Made by a program: the position numbers and the translations under genes
Origin: Candidatus Glassbacteria bacterium
Lineage (GTDB): Bacteria; Gemmatimonadota; Glassbacteria; GWA2-58-10
Length of the DNA: 33,123 nucleotides
Assembly (NCBI GenBank): GCA_019456185.1
Contig: VRUH01000016.1
Coordinates: 1 to 33,123 of the forward strand
Direction: 5' to 3'
Part shown: positions 7,653 through 14,591 of the stretch, one piece after another
Layout: every line of letters begins with the position of its first letter
Position numbering within the stretch: the first letter of the stretch is position 1
The notes under the pieces: model-generated
What the model saw: only the letters and a program-made list of their open reading frames with translations
Told to the model about the DNA's origin: nothing
Databases searched by the model: none

Positions 7653-9704
7653 ATGGGCAGAACGATGATCCTGCTGGTAATTTCCGCGATGGTTACACAG
7701 TCGCCGATCCTGCGGGCGGAAAGTCGCTGGGAGCGACTCGCGGCCGAACATCGGGCTCAGGCCCGGGAGATTATCCGCTTCAGCCACGAGCCGATTCAGT
7801 TCAATATCCGCAAGGGGAAGCTCAGCGAGGACTGGCTCTCCACCTACGAGAAGCAGCATACCCGGAAGCAGATAGCGCTCAAGGCGAAGCTGGGCGGCCG
7901 TTACGAGCGGCTGCACTTCTACAAGGGCTACGGGCTCGAATTCGAAATGCCGGAGATCCGCAAAAGCGTGAGCACCGCGGCGCTGATGCACGAGTACGGG
8001 ATGAAGGTCAGTCTGTACGTGGGCGGCAGCATGTTTATCGAAACTTTCTTCCGCGAGACGCCTGAAGCAGCCGGCTGGGCGGCGGTGGACCAGGACGGCG
8101 GCCCGATCTTCTACATCGTCAACGATCAGACTTTCCGTCAAATGCCCTGCCCCAACGAGCAGGGTTACCGCGACTATATCAAACGGGTGCTGGATGTGGG
8201 GCTGGACTCGGTGAAAACCGACCAGTTCTTTTTCGATAACTACTTCCAGCGCGCCGAGCCGAACTCCTGCCGCTGCGAACGGTGCATGGCCGGATTCCAG
8301 GAGTGGCTGAGGCAGAAATATCCCACGCCGGACTCCGCCTACAAGAGGTTCGGCTACCGGGACCTCGGGCTGATCCGGGTCAACGAATGGGACGATTTCA
8401 ACCGGCCGGACCTGATCGATGACGTGATCTACGACCCGGTGGTCCAGGACTGGGTCCGCTTCCGCTGCGAAAGCCTGGCCGACCAGTGCCGCGAATTCTA
8501 CGATCATATCAAGAGCCGCAACCCACAGGTCACCGCCGGTTTTAATCTCAAGGGCCTCTACAGCCTCAACCGTATCTGGTACAACGCGATCCATCACGGC
8601 CTGTTCGCGGGAAGCTGCGATTTCTTCTGTTTCGATATCGCCGGCGCCGACCCCGGCCTGGCCCCCGCTACCGGGGCGCTGATCAGCGAAATCCGCTCCT
8701 ACAAGATCGCCCGGCGGCTGGACATGGCCTGTTCCAACGGTGATCCGGGGATCGAACTGGCCGAGCAGATGGCGTTCAACAACCAGAAGTATGTCGAGGG
8801 GTTCGGCTACCTGGGTGCGGCCTACAACCATTACGCCCAGCGGATTTTCAGCCCTCAGGCGGAGTTTTTCCGCCATTACAACGACCGTTACTACACCGAT
8901 ACGGACAATGTGACCGATGTTGCCGTGCTGCGCAGCTGGCCCTCGATGGCCTACAGCATCGGGGACGTCTGGACCGAAACCACCCTGGCCGAACAGGTGC
9001 TGATCCAGCATCGCGTGCCGTTCGATATCATATTCGACGAGCAGATGGACGAGCTCGACCGCTACCGTCTGCTCTTGCTGGCGGGCCAGCGGGCGCTCTC
9101 GGGGGAGAACGCAGCCCGGCTGGAACGGTTCGTTCGCGGCGGCGGCACGCTGGTGTTCACCGCTCAGACCGCGGACTTCAACGAGTGGTGGTGGCGCAAA
9201 GCGGCTAATCCGCTGCTGGGGCTGATGGGCTTGGACAGCCATCCCACCGTGCAGACCCGCCGCAGGCTCGGCGAGGGCGTGATAGTCTATCTCCCGGAGA
9301 TTGTCCCGGCCGGCGAGATTACTCCCAACGGCCGCTGGCAGCTGCCCGCCGACCAGTGGCTGCTGCCGGCCAACCACTGGGAGCTTTTTCACGCGGTCGC
9401 CTCGAATCTCCCCGGCGGCCTGAGCCTTGAGGCCGAGGCCCCGCTGACTACCTGCGCGGAGATCTTGAAGCGTGAGCGGACCCGCGAGACGATTGTTCAT
9501 TTCGTCAACTACGATCCGGCAACTAATCTCGCCCCGTTCCGCGCACGGGTGAAACCGCAGTTCGGCCGGAGAGTGAAAAAAGTGGAGTACCTGTCGCCGG
9601 CCCTTAGTGAGCCGTTAGAGTTGAAATACGAGCTTGTCGACGGGATGCTGGAGTTTACGCTGCCCGAAACCGGGATGTATGCGATGGTTGTAATCAGCCA
9701 GTAA
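7653..9704 (+). CDS. Secreted GH42-like glycoside hydrolase
   Basis: 683 aa, with GGGAGGAG directly upstream of the ATG. Residues 1-23 are a signal peptide with likely cleavage after ILRA. The next 400 residues look like a TIM barrel: GLDSVKTDQFFFDNY around Asp190, then the cysteine group SCRCERC, which recurs in this class of putative beta-galactosidase-like hydrolases. From about residue 430 there is an alpha/beta domain (LLLLAGQRALSGENAARLE, GGGTLVF) of the type that follows the barrel in GH42 beta-galactosidases (trimerisation, glutamine-amidotransferase-like), then a short C-terminal beta domain. The predicted role is periplasmic or extracellular sugar release; the linkage cut is unknown. 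It is followed by the SDR gene 20 bp downstream, probably the same transcript. Confidence 0.75.
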   Translation: MGRTMILLVISAMVTQSPILRAESRWERLAAEHRAQAREIIRFSHEPIQFNIRKGKLSEDWLSTYEKQHTRKQIALKAKLGGRYERLHFYKGYGLEFEMPEIRKSVSTAALMHEYGMKVSLYVGGSMFIETFFRETPEAAGWAAVDQDGGPIFYIVNDQTFRQMPCPNEQGYRDYIKRVLDVGLDSVKTDQFFFDNYFQRAEPNSCRCERCMAGFQEWLRQKYPTPDSAYKRFGYRDLGLIRVNEWDDFNRPDLIDDVIYDPVVQDWVRFRCESLADQCREFYDHIKSRNPQVTAGFNLKGLYSLNRIWYNAIHHGLFAGSCDFFCFDIAGADPGLAPATGALISEIRSYKIARRLDMACSNGDPGIELAEQMAFNNQKYVEGFGYLGAAYNHYAQRIFSPQAEFFRHYNDRYYTDTDNVTDVAVLRSWPSMAYSIGDVWTETTLAEQVLIQHRVPFDIIFDEQMDELDRYRLLLLAGQRALSGENAARLERFVRGGGTLVFTAQTADFNEWWWRKAANPLLGLMGLDSHPTVQTRRRLGEGVIVYLPEIVPAGEITPNGRWQLPADQWLLPANHWELFHAVASNLPGGLSLEAEAPLTTCAEILKRERTRETIVHFVNYDPATNLAPFRARVKPQFGRRVKKVEYLSPALSEPLELKYELVDGMLEFTLPETGMYAMVVISQ

Positions 9705-9724
9705 ATGACGAGGAGGAGTGGACG

Positions 9725-10522
9725 ATGGGATACGGACTGAAAAAATACGGGGCCTGGGCGCTGGTGACCGGAGCCTCGGCCGGGTTCGGCTGGCATTTCG
9801 CCAGCTATATCGCCGCCGAGGGTGTTAACGTGGCGGTTGTGGCCCGCCGCCGGGACCGTCTGGTTGATCTGTCGGCGGGGCTGGAGAAGGACCACGGAGT
9901 CGAGACGCTGGTGATCGAGCAGGACCTCTCGCGCCCGGAAAGCACGGCAAACGTGTATGCGGCCTTCGGCGATCGGGAGCTGGGACTGCTGGTGCTCAAT
10001 GCGGGATTCGGCTACCATGGCGAGTTTGTTAAGCAGAGCGAGGAGCAGATCGCCACGATGATCAGTCTGAACTGCACCTCCTACACAACCCTGTTCCGCC
10101 GCTTCGTACCGCAGATGGTTGAGCGGGGCAGGGGCGCGATGATTCTGGTTTCCAGCGTGCTTGGCTATTTCCCCGGCCCGTGGAACGCCACCTACACGGC
10201 CACCAAGGCGTTCGACCTGGCCCTGGGCGAAAGTATCCGCGAGGAGTTGAACGGGACGGGCGTAGACCTGCTCAACCTCTGCCCCGGGATGACCGACACG
10301 GATTTCCATGCAGTGGCCAACGAGGAGGGACGCAGGCGCAAGCTGGCCCCGGAGCGAAAGATGGATTCGCCGGAGGAGATAGTCGAGCTGGCGCTCAGGA
10401 ACCTGGGGCGCAAGGGAACTGTCTACCCGATGCAGGGACTGCCGGCGGCGCTGGTATCCCGTCTGCTTCCGCGGGGCTGGGCGGCCAGGATCGCCGGGAA
10501 AGTGATGGAGATGGACGACTGA
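9725..10522 (+). CDS. Short-chain dehydrogenase/reductase (SDR)
   Basis: 265 aa with a strong AGGAGGAG ahead of the ATG. It is a classical SDR: the nucleotide site is TGASAGFG (15-22), NAG at 92-94, the catalytic Ser at 143/144, and Tyr157-x3-Lys161 (YTATK). ARRRDRL after the second strand suggests preference for NADP(H), since basic residues there usually contact the 2'-phosphate. It is cytoplasmic. The sequence style (GASAGFG, YTATKAF, LCPGMTDTDF) is that of the DltE/YqjQ-like subgroup, with no assigned substrate. The hydrolase 20 bp upstream suggests co-transcription, though a cytosolic SDR need not act on the same sugar. Confidence 0.93.
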   Translation: MGYGLKKYGAWALVTGASAGFGWHFASYIAAEGVNVAVVARRRDRLVDLSAGLEKDHGVETLVIEQDLSRPESTANVYAAFGDRELGLLVLNAGFGYHGEFVKQSEEQIATMISLNCTSYTTLFRRFVPQMVERGRGAMILVSSVLGYFPGPWNATYTATKAFDLALGESIREELNGTGVDLLNLCPGMTDTDFHAVANEEGRRRKLAPERKMDSPEEIVELALRNLGRKGTVYPMQGLPAALVSRLLPRGWAARIAGKVMEMDD

Positions 10523-10544
10523 GGGCGATCCGTGCCACGGGTAG

Positions 10545-10573
10545 TTGACTTGCTGTCAGGGCGGGTCTATATT
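10545..10573 (+). promoter_or_regulatory. Sigma-70-type promoter for surE-pcm operon
   Basis: TTGACT (10545-10550), exactly 17 bp, then TATATT (10568-10573). Predicted start is near 10580, giving a leader of under 40 nt before the surE start. Five of six bases match in each hexamer. Confidence 0.7.
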
Positions 10574-10617
10574 CCGCTCTGTTTATCCAGCTCCGCACTA
10601 GGTTCTGAAAGGTTAAA

Positions 10618-11367
10618 GTGGCCGAAAAACTGTTTCTGCTGACCAATGACGACGGCCACCGGGCTGCCGGACTTCACGCCCTGGCCGAGATCCTTCGCGA
10701 TTTCGGGCGGGTGGTGATTGTGGCGCCCGAGACGGAGCAGAGCGCGTGCAGCCACGCGATCACCCTGCACCGTCCTCTGCGCATGAACGAGTTTGCGCCC
10801 GACAGTTACATGGTGGACGGGACTACCAGCGACTGCGTCCTGCTGGCCAGCCAGCAGCTTCTGGCCGGACGCAAACCGGAGATGGTGTTCAGCGGGATCA
10901 ACCACGGCCCGAACCTGGGCGACGACGTCACCTACAGCGGAACAGTGGCCGGTGCGTTCGAGGGCCGGTTGTTAGGCGTACGCTCGATTGCGATCAGCAG
11001 CGGGGACGTGGAGCGGATCGGAGATACCGCCTGCCGGCGGCTGCTGGCCGGGATTATCGAGCAGACGCTCGGTCAGAAATGGGAGGACGACGTCCTGCTG
11101 AACATCAACCTGCCGCCAAGCACCGTCGAGCTGGCCGGAGTGAAACTGACCAGGCTGGGCCGCCGGCACTACGCCGAGAGCGTTATCGAGAAAACCGACC
11201 CCCGGGGCCAGCGCTATTACTGGATCGGCGGAGTCAATCCCGAATGGTTCGGCGAGGAGGACTCGGACTTCCGCGCCGTGGACAAGGGCTTCATCAGTGT
11301 CACCCCCCTGCACCTCGACCTGACTCATTACCCGAGCCTGAGCAAGTTCGGCGGGCTGGAAACCTGA
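10618..11367 (+). CDS. surE: 5'/3'-nucleotidase SurE
   Basis: 249 aa from GTG, with AAAGG 5 nt upstream. All SurE signatures are present: LLTNDDG at the N-terminus (Asn10-Asp11-Asp12, metal ligands), Ser42 in PETEQSACSHA, and GINHGPNLGDDVTYSGTVAGA (93-113) with metal-ligand Asn95. Length fits the family (about 250). SurE dephosphorylates nucleoside monophosphates, in some species also polyphosphate, using a divalent metal in the cytoplasm. It is first in an operon with pcm and a VTT membrane protein; surE-pcm adjacency is widespread in bacteria and linked to stationary-phase survival in E. coli. Confidence 0.97.
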   Translation: MAEKLFLLTNDDGHRAAGLHALAEILRDFGRVVIVAPETEQSACSHAITLHRPLRMNEFAPDSYMVDGTTSDCVLLASQQLLAGRKPEMVFSGINHGPNLGDDVTYSGTVAGAFEGRLLGVRSIAISSGDVERIGDTACRRLLAGIIEQTLGQKWEDDVLLNINLPPSTVELAGVKLTRLGRRHYAESVIEKTDPRGQRYYWIGGVNPEWFGEEDSDFRAVDKGFISVTPLHLDLTHYPSLSKFGGLET

Positions 11368-11401
11368 GGAGGCGGGGCGTGGAAACCCGGAACAGATTCA
11401 A

Positions 11402-12082
11402 GTGGAGGCACACCTGGACCAGGCCTACCGCAACCAGAGCGAGAAACTGGTGGAGTCGCTCGCGGCCGGCGGTATCGAGGACAGTCGCGTGCTCGATGCA
11501 TTCGCCGCAGTGTCTCGTCACCTGTTTGTCCCCGAGGCGCTGAAAGGGAACGCCTACTCCAACACCAGCCTGCCGATCGGCGAGGGGCAGATGATCAGCC
11601 AGCCGCTCACTGTTGCCCGGATGCTGCAACTGCTCCGGCTCGAGGGCGGCGAGCGGGTGCTGGAAGTCGGCACGGGCAGCGGTTTCCAGGCAGCGCTGCT
11701 GGCCAGGCTGTGCGAACAGGTTTTCACAGTGGAGCGGATCGAGAACCTGGGCCGTCGGGCGCGCCGGGTACTGGACAGCCTGGGGATCTACAATGTGAAC
11801 GTGCGGATCGGCGACGGGACGATGGGCTGGAGCCGTTACCAGCCGTACGACGCTATCGTTGTCGCCGCGGCGGGTCCCGCGCCTCCGCCGGTGCTGCTGG
11901 CTCAGCTCGCGCCCGGCGGACGGCTGGTGATGCCCGAGGGCGACAGTAACGTGGCGACGATGGTGCTGGTGGAAAAGAGCGGGGACGGCTACCGGAAAAT
12001 CAGCGGTGAGGATTGCCGGTTTGTCCCCCTGATCGGAAAGGAAGCCTGGAGCGATGAGTCATCGGCAGCAAACGGCGGCTGA
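11402..12082 (+). CDS. pcm: Protein-L-isoaspartate O-methyltransferase
   Basis: 226 aa. It repairs isoaspartyl damage in proteins by methylation from S-adenosylmethionine. Family motifs are clear: RHLFVPEAL (39-47), EGQMISQP (61-68, the PCMT signature), and SAM-binding VLEVGTGSGFQ (87-97). The start is uncertain. GTG at 11402 has only a weak GGAA 9 nt upstream, while the strong AGGAGG at 11367-11372 serves a GTG at 11379 in a different frame. The stop overlaps the start of the next gene by 29 bp, so the two are translationally linked. It lies 34 bp after surE. Confidence 0.95.
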   Translation: MEAHLDQAYRNQSEKLVESLAAGGIEDSRVLDAFAAVSRHLFVPEALKGNAYSNTSLPIGEGQMISQPLTVARMLQLLRLEGGERVLEVGTGSGFQAALLARLCEQVFTVERIENLGRRARRVLDSLGIYNVNVRIGDGTMGWSRYQPYDAIVVAAAGPAPPPVLLAQLAPGGRLVMPEGDSNVATMVLVEKSGDGYRKISGEDCRFVPLIGKEAWSDESSAANGG

Positions 12083-12695
12083 CGGACAGCCGGCCCGCAA
12101 AGGCCCGGTCCGCCGCCTGTACGACTGGGTCCTGCACTGGGCCGACACCCCCTACGGTTCTCCGGCGCTGTTTATCAACTCGTTCGCCGAAAGCTCGTTT
12201 TTCCCGATCCCGCCGGACCCGCTGCTGATCGCCCTGTGTATCGGCCGTCCCTCGCGCGCGTTCCGTTTCGCGCTGTGGTGCAGCGTGGCCAGTGTGCTGG
12301 GAGGCGTGGCCGGCTATCTGATCGGCTGGGGAATCTGGGAGGCGGTCGGCCAGTATTTCTTCCGCTGGGTGCCCAGTTTCACCCCCGGAACGTTCGAGTA
12401 TATCCGCGTCCTGTACGATAAGTGGGATTTCTGGGTTGTATTCACCGCCGGGTTTACGCCGATACCCTACAAGCTGATCACGATCGGCGCAGGGGTGTTC
12501 GCTGTCAATTTCCCTGTCTTCGTGGCGGCCAGCGTACTAAGCCGTTCGGCGCGCTTTTTCCTGGTCGCCTGGCTGATCCGGCGCTACGGCCTGTCGATCA
12601 CCGCCTTTATCGACCGCTATTTCAACCTGGCGACAATCATTTTTGTTCTCCTGCTGGCAGGCGGGTTCATGCTGTTCAAGTACGTGCTCCACTGA
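12054..12695 (+). CDS. VTT/DedA-superfamily membrane protein, YqaA-like
   Basis: 213 aa, ATG inside the end of pcm. After a polar N-terminus (about 35 residues) there are 4-5 hydrophobic segments. The two re-entrant-type motifs of the VTT fold are visible: ESSFFPIPPD (46-55) and GFTPIPYK (133-140), followed by a basic SRSARFF stretch. VTT proteins move or scramble lipids across membranes; the YqaA branch has no settled substrate. Comparable surE-pcm-yqaA runs are, as I recall, found in some Gammaproteobacteria, which supports a conserved operon rather than chance. Confidence 0.88.
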   Translation: MSHRQQTAADGQPARKGPVRRLYDWVLHWADTPYGSPALFINSFAESSFFPIPPDPLLIALCIGRPSRAFRFALWCSVASVLGGVAGYLIGWGIWEAVGQYFFRWVPSFTPGTFEYIRVLYDKWDFWVVFTAGFTPIPYKLITIGAGVFAVNFPVFVAASVLSRSARFFLVAWLIRRYGLSITAFIDRYFNLATIIFVLLLAGGFMLFKYVLH

Positions 12696-12731
12696 ACACG
12701 TGCGCCTGCGGGGGAATAAGGTTCAGGGGTC

Positions 12732-12760
12732 TTGCCAAAACCGCTCTAGAATTGTATTTT
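12732..12760 (+). promoter_or_regulatory. Promoter for tRNA-Pro
   Basis: TTGCCA (12732-12737), a 17-bp spacer and TATTTT (12755-12760) end 24 bp before the tRNA. Predicted start near 12767. This is the natural position for a tRNA promoter, in a gap with no gene. Confidence 0.6.
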
Positions 12761-12784
12761 AACGGTCCGTTGCGATCAACCAGG

Positions 12785-12862
12785 CGGGGCGTAGCGCAGC
12801 CCGGTTAGCGCGCATGCTTCGGGAGCATGAGGTCGCCGGTTCGAATCCGGCCGCCCCGACCA
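12785..12862 (+). tRNA. tRNA-Pro (anticodon CGG)
   Basis: The full cloverleaf can be drawn by eye. The acceptor stem CGGGGCG pairs with CGCCCCG, the D-stem is GCGC/GCGC, and the anticodon stem CATGC/GCATG encloses loop TTCGGGA with CGG at 12820-12822. The T-arm is GCCGG-TTCGAAT-CCGGC and ACCA is encoded. The total is 78 nt because the D-loop has 10 nt. Its 3' part from the last base of the anticodon stem onward is the left copy of the 49-bp repeat bounding the inserted element, so the tRNA stays intact after insertion. Confidence 0.97.
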
Positions 12863-12865
12863 GTA
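12817..12865 (+). repeat. attL: left copy of the 49-bp direct repeat
   Basis: It runs from the last base of the 5' anticodon stem strand through the encoded ACCA and three further bases (GTA). It is identical over all 49 bases to 14592-14640; the flanks diverge at once on both sides. Confidence 0.93.
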
Positions 12866-12881
12866 ATGACAAGGACTTGCT

Positions 12882-12920
12882 CACATGCACGGTACAAAAA
12901 GCATGTGGGCATTTCCTTTT
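12882..12920 (+). terminator. Hairpin plus T-run just inside the element (replacement tRNA terminator?)
   Basis: CACATGC (12882-12888) and GCATGTG (12901-12907) form a 7-bp stem with a 12-nt loop, followed by GGCATTTCCTTTTTTG. Transcripts from tRNA-Pro now run into it 20 bp after the tRNA end. The long gap between stem and T-run makes it a weak terminator. Confidence 0.4.
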
Positions 12921-12921
12921 T

Positions 12922-12938
12922 TGTGCCTATTTGTACCA
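12922..12938 (+). repeat. Candidate integrase arm-type repeat, left
   Basis: TGTGCCTATTTGTACCA, matched at 16 of 17 positions by 14456-14472. One copy lies near each end of the element, as arm-type binding sites of tyrosine recombinases do. The left copy also forms GGTACAAA/TTTGTACC with 12891-12898. Confidence 0.4.
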
Positions 12939-12940
12939 AC

Positions 12941-13192
12941 TCAAGCTCCCCGGCGGATCGCCGGTATCAAGTCTAAAAGCCCGCCGTGCGCCCGTAAGTC
13001 CTGGGTCGCGTAGCGGTCAGTCGTGTCCCTGTCCTCATGATCGAGCAGCACCCGGATAACGTCAAGGGGAACTCCTTTTTGATTCAACCAGGAGGCTGTG
13101 ACGTGCCGCAGATCGTGAAACCTAAACTTTGATCCGTCCACGTCCAGGCCCGTGACCTGCCCTTCGCAAACGAGTCCTATTCTAAGCCGCCA
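12941..13192 (-). pseudogene. Tyrosine recombinase (phage integrase), C-terminal remnant
   Basis: This is only the end of a tyrosine integrase. FRFHDLRHVTASWL carries the family's H-x-x-R, VIRVLLDHEDRDTTDRYA carries the second His and the nucleophile Tyr, and a short tail follows to TGA at 12941. Going upstream the frame is closed by a stop at 13193-13195, and the N-terminal arm/core domains and first catalytic Arg are absent from the window. The remnant can be read from GTG at 13141 (66 aa), but no complete enzyme is possible. Its 3' end faces the left attachment site, the usual position for an integrase of a tRNA-integrated element. Confidence 0.85.
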
Positions 13193-13279
13193 TTACCCGA
13201 AACTGCCTCCCGCTGCTGCTCTGGCGTTTCGAGGCGGGGAGGGCCAAGGAAAGGCAGTAAGAGAATACTTGGCAGAAAC

Positions 13280-13302
13280 AAAAAAGCCACCCGGAGGCGG
13301 CT
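13280..13302 (-). terminator. Terminator of the toxin operon
   Basis: On the - strand, AGCCGCC-TCCG-GGTGGCT (one G-T pair) is followed by a run of T. It lies about 25 bp after the MazF/PemK stop. Confidence 0.75.
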
Positions 13303-13325
13303 AGTAAGTCAGAATTAAATGAATT

Positions 13326-13673
13326 TTAAAGGCCCAGGATTGCTTTTAAAGCCTGATTCACTTGTGTCATTATCGGGCAATTTCCCTTTGCTTTATGGAT
13401 TTCCCTGTCGTCAAGAGTTACAATTTTATCTGTCATGATAACTGAGTCACGTGACAATTCCATTTTTCGTCCTGCGGGTGATTTTTTGTTCACGCGCACT
13501 CTTGAAGGTCCAGTTCTATATAAATTAGTAGTGATCTGGACAACTACCCACTGATTGAATCCAGTACTGACAGTTTCATCTTGAACAATTAAAGCCGGTC
13601 GAAGAACTACTTGTGATAGGTCAGAATAGGGGAAATTAACTAGAACTACATCCCCTCGTCTATAGGCTGTCAT
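13326..13673 (-). CDS. MazF/PemK-family endoribonuclease toxin
   Basis: 115 aa, the usual toxin length. It opens with RRGDVVLVNFPYSD, then RPALIVQDE, VVVQITTN, LSRDSVIMTDKIVTLDD, matching the conserved segments of the PemK/MazF fold (G-D-V/I with F-P-[FY]-[ST]-D at the N-terminus; R-P-A-L-V; S-x-V/I...D near the catalytic loop). Family members are sequence-specific mRNA interferases held inactive by an antitoxin. Its ATG overlaps the end of the upstream gene by 14 bp, the coupling expected of an antitoxin-toxin pair. It is AT-rich compared with chromosomal neighbours, fitting horizontal arrival with the element. Confidence 0.92.
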   Translation of the reverse strand: MTAYRRGDVVLVNFPYSDLSQVVLRPALIVQDETVSTGFNQWVVVQITTNLYRTGPSRVRVNKKSPAGRKMELSRDSVIMTDKIVTLDDREIHKAKGNCPIMTQVNQALKAILGL

Positions 13674-13923
13674 ACTCTTCCATCCCAGGGACTAGCCAGT
13701 CTTCTTCAAGTGCGGCTAGTTTTTTCCGCGTTTCGAGAGTTTGCTGCCTACTCCAGCCGAGGTCACTGGGGCGCCTTCTCCCTGAATTATTAAAACTGAA
13801 GGTGCCTAAATCTCGATAATCATAAGCGACAATTACTCTAACCCGCGGGCCGAAAAATCTTACATGTCGAGTAACGAATGTCTCACTGCTTGCTGTCGAT
13901 GTTCTTTCAAGAACCTGAGGCAT
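13660..13923 (-). CDS. Probable antitoxin of the MazF/PemK-like toxin
   Basis: 87 aa, ATG with GAGGAA upstream. It starts 3 bp after the preceding gene and overlaps the toxin start by 14 bp. I do not recognise the first 60 residues (RHVRFFGPRVRVIVAYDY, then FNNSGRRRPSDLGWSRQ); they are basic and are not an obvious AbrB or ribbon-helix-helix domain. The tail is acidic with aromatics: LAALEEDWLVPGMEEYDSL. This resembles the extended C-termini that antitoxins of this class wrap round MazF-type toxins (D-W ... P-x-M-x-x-Y-D). The antitoxin role is therefore inferred from position and tail, not from a family match. Confidence 0.6.
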   Translation of the reverse strand: MPQVLERTSTASSETFVTRHVRFFGPRVRVIVAYDYRDLGTFSFNNSGRRRPSDLGWSRQQTLETRKKLAALEEDWLVPGMEEYDSL

Positions 13924-13926
13924 GAC

Positions 13927-14208
13927 TTATTCCTCTTTGCTGATTATTCCGAGATCAACTATTTTCTTAATATTTTCCTCGGTCATCCGGGCAAATCTAA
14001 GATAATGTGGTATTGTCAAATAAACTCTTGTCAAAGGAGCTGCTTCTTTTAAAGGATTGTCATAATTTCTCCTGCAGAAAGTGAGAATCACTTCTTCGCC
14101 AGTTATCCTACTCTCTACATAATCGGCAGAAACCGTCTGAAGATCAGGGTTTTTTACCACCTTAGGTAAAAGATTCCCAGACTGTTCTTTTTTCTTTTTA
14201 TCGGTCAC
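13927..14208 (-). CDS. Small protein, possibly DUF3467-like, first gene of toxin operon
   Basis: 93 aa from GTG at 14208, chosen because AAAGGGG lies 5-6 nt upstream. An ATG 9 codons earlier (14235) would start only a few bases after the predicted transcription start. It opens with a lysine run (TDKKKKEQ), then ADYVESRITGEEVILTFCRRN and LTRVYLTIPHYLRFARMTEENIKKIVDLGII. The pattern (strand, strand, then T/S-x-P-x-x followed by a helix ending in GII) resembles DUF3467 proteins of unknown function, but I cannot confirm it. It could be a regulator or a third component of the toxin operon. Lysine-rich and AT-rich, it is unlike host genes. Confidence 0.6.
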   Translation of the reverse strand: MTDKKKKEQSGNLLPKVVKNPDLQTVSADYVESRITGEEVILTFCRRNYDNPLKEAAPLTRVYLTIPHYLRFARMTEENIKKIVDLGIISKEE

Positions 14209-14248
14209 ATTGGCCCCTTTCCAAGTATCATACACCTACCAGAGACGT

Positions 14249-14277
14249 ATGTTATTATTTTAAAATAGTCCAGTCAA
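14249..14277 (-). promoter_or_regulatory. Promoter of the toxin operon
   Basis: On the - strand, TTGACT (14272-14277), a 17-bp spacer and TAACAT (14249-14254). Predicted start is about 14242. The spacer is very AT-rich (TATTTTAAAATAA). Confidence 0.5.
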
Positions 14278-14415
14278 TACGATTTTGCAATCCGCATGCC
14301 GAAAATTTCCTTTCAATGTATTTTAAATCGATTTTCTTTCGATGTCTAGCCTTATGGCTGGCTGTCTTGCTACCTTCCCGTGCCAAATTGTACTATAAAT
14401 TTCTCTCGAATCACA

Positions 14416-14440
14416 GAATACATGCCATTGGCATGTATTC
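14416..14440. repeat. Perfect 11-bp inverted repeat, 3-nt centre
   Basis: GAATACATGCC-ATT-GGCATGTATTC. It lies about 140 bp upstream of the toxin-operon promoter. TAACGGCTTTTT follows on the + strand, so it could be a protein-binding site or a terminator guarding the right end. Confidence 0.55.
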
Positions 14441-14455
14441 TAACGGCTTTTTAAG

Positions 14456-14472
14456 TGTGCCTATTTGTGCCA
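14456..14472 (+). repeat. Candidate integrase arm-type repeat, right
   Basis: TGTGCCTATTTGTGCCA, 16 of 17 identical to 12922-12938 and in the same orientation. Confidence 0.4.
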
Positions 14473-14591
14473 TAAACCGCCTGAAAACACCCTAAATTAC
14501 GGCAATTTGGCGTGGTGGGAGATAAGCTGGTATTGCGGGATAGGCGCGTCATTAAAGGGTTTGGCAAATCGAGTCTTTTTCATGCTCTGTA

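Larger units (their letters stand above)
14209..14591. other. AT-rich non-coding right arm of the element
   Basis: This stretch has no convincing gene. It holds the toxin-operon promoter, a perfect 11-bp palindrome (14416-14440), the right arm-type repeat (14456-14472), and CATGCTC/GAGCATG (14581-14587 with 14598-14604), which folds across the left edge of the right attachment repeat. Confidence 0.6.

Noticed and set aside
7366-7668. A small basic 100-codon + strand frame before the hydrolase
   Set aside because: Arg/Lys-rich without pattern, poor start, and it runs into the hydrolase start in another frame.
7413-9500. A 695-codon - strand frame opposite the GH42-like hydrolase
   Set aside because: No recognisable motif and antisense to a gene with signal peptide, ribosome site and barrel motifs.
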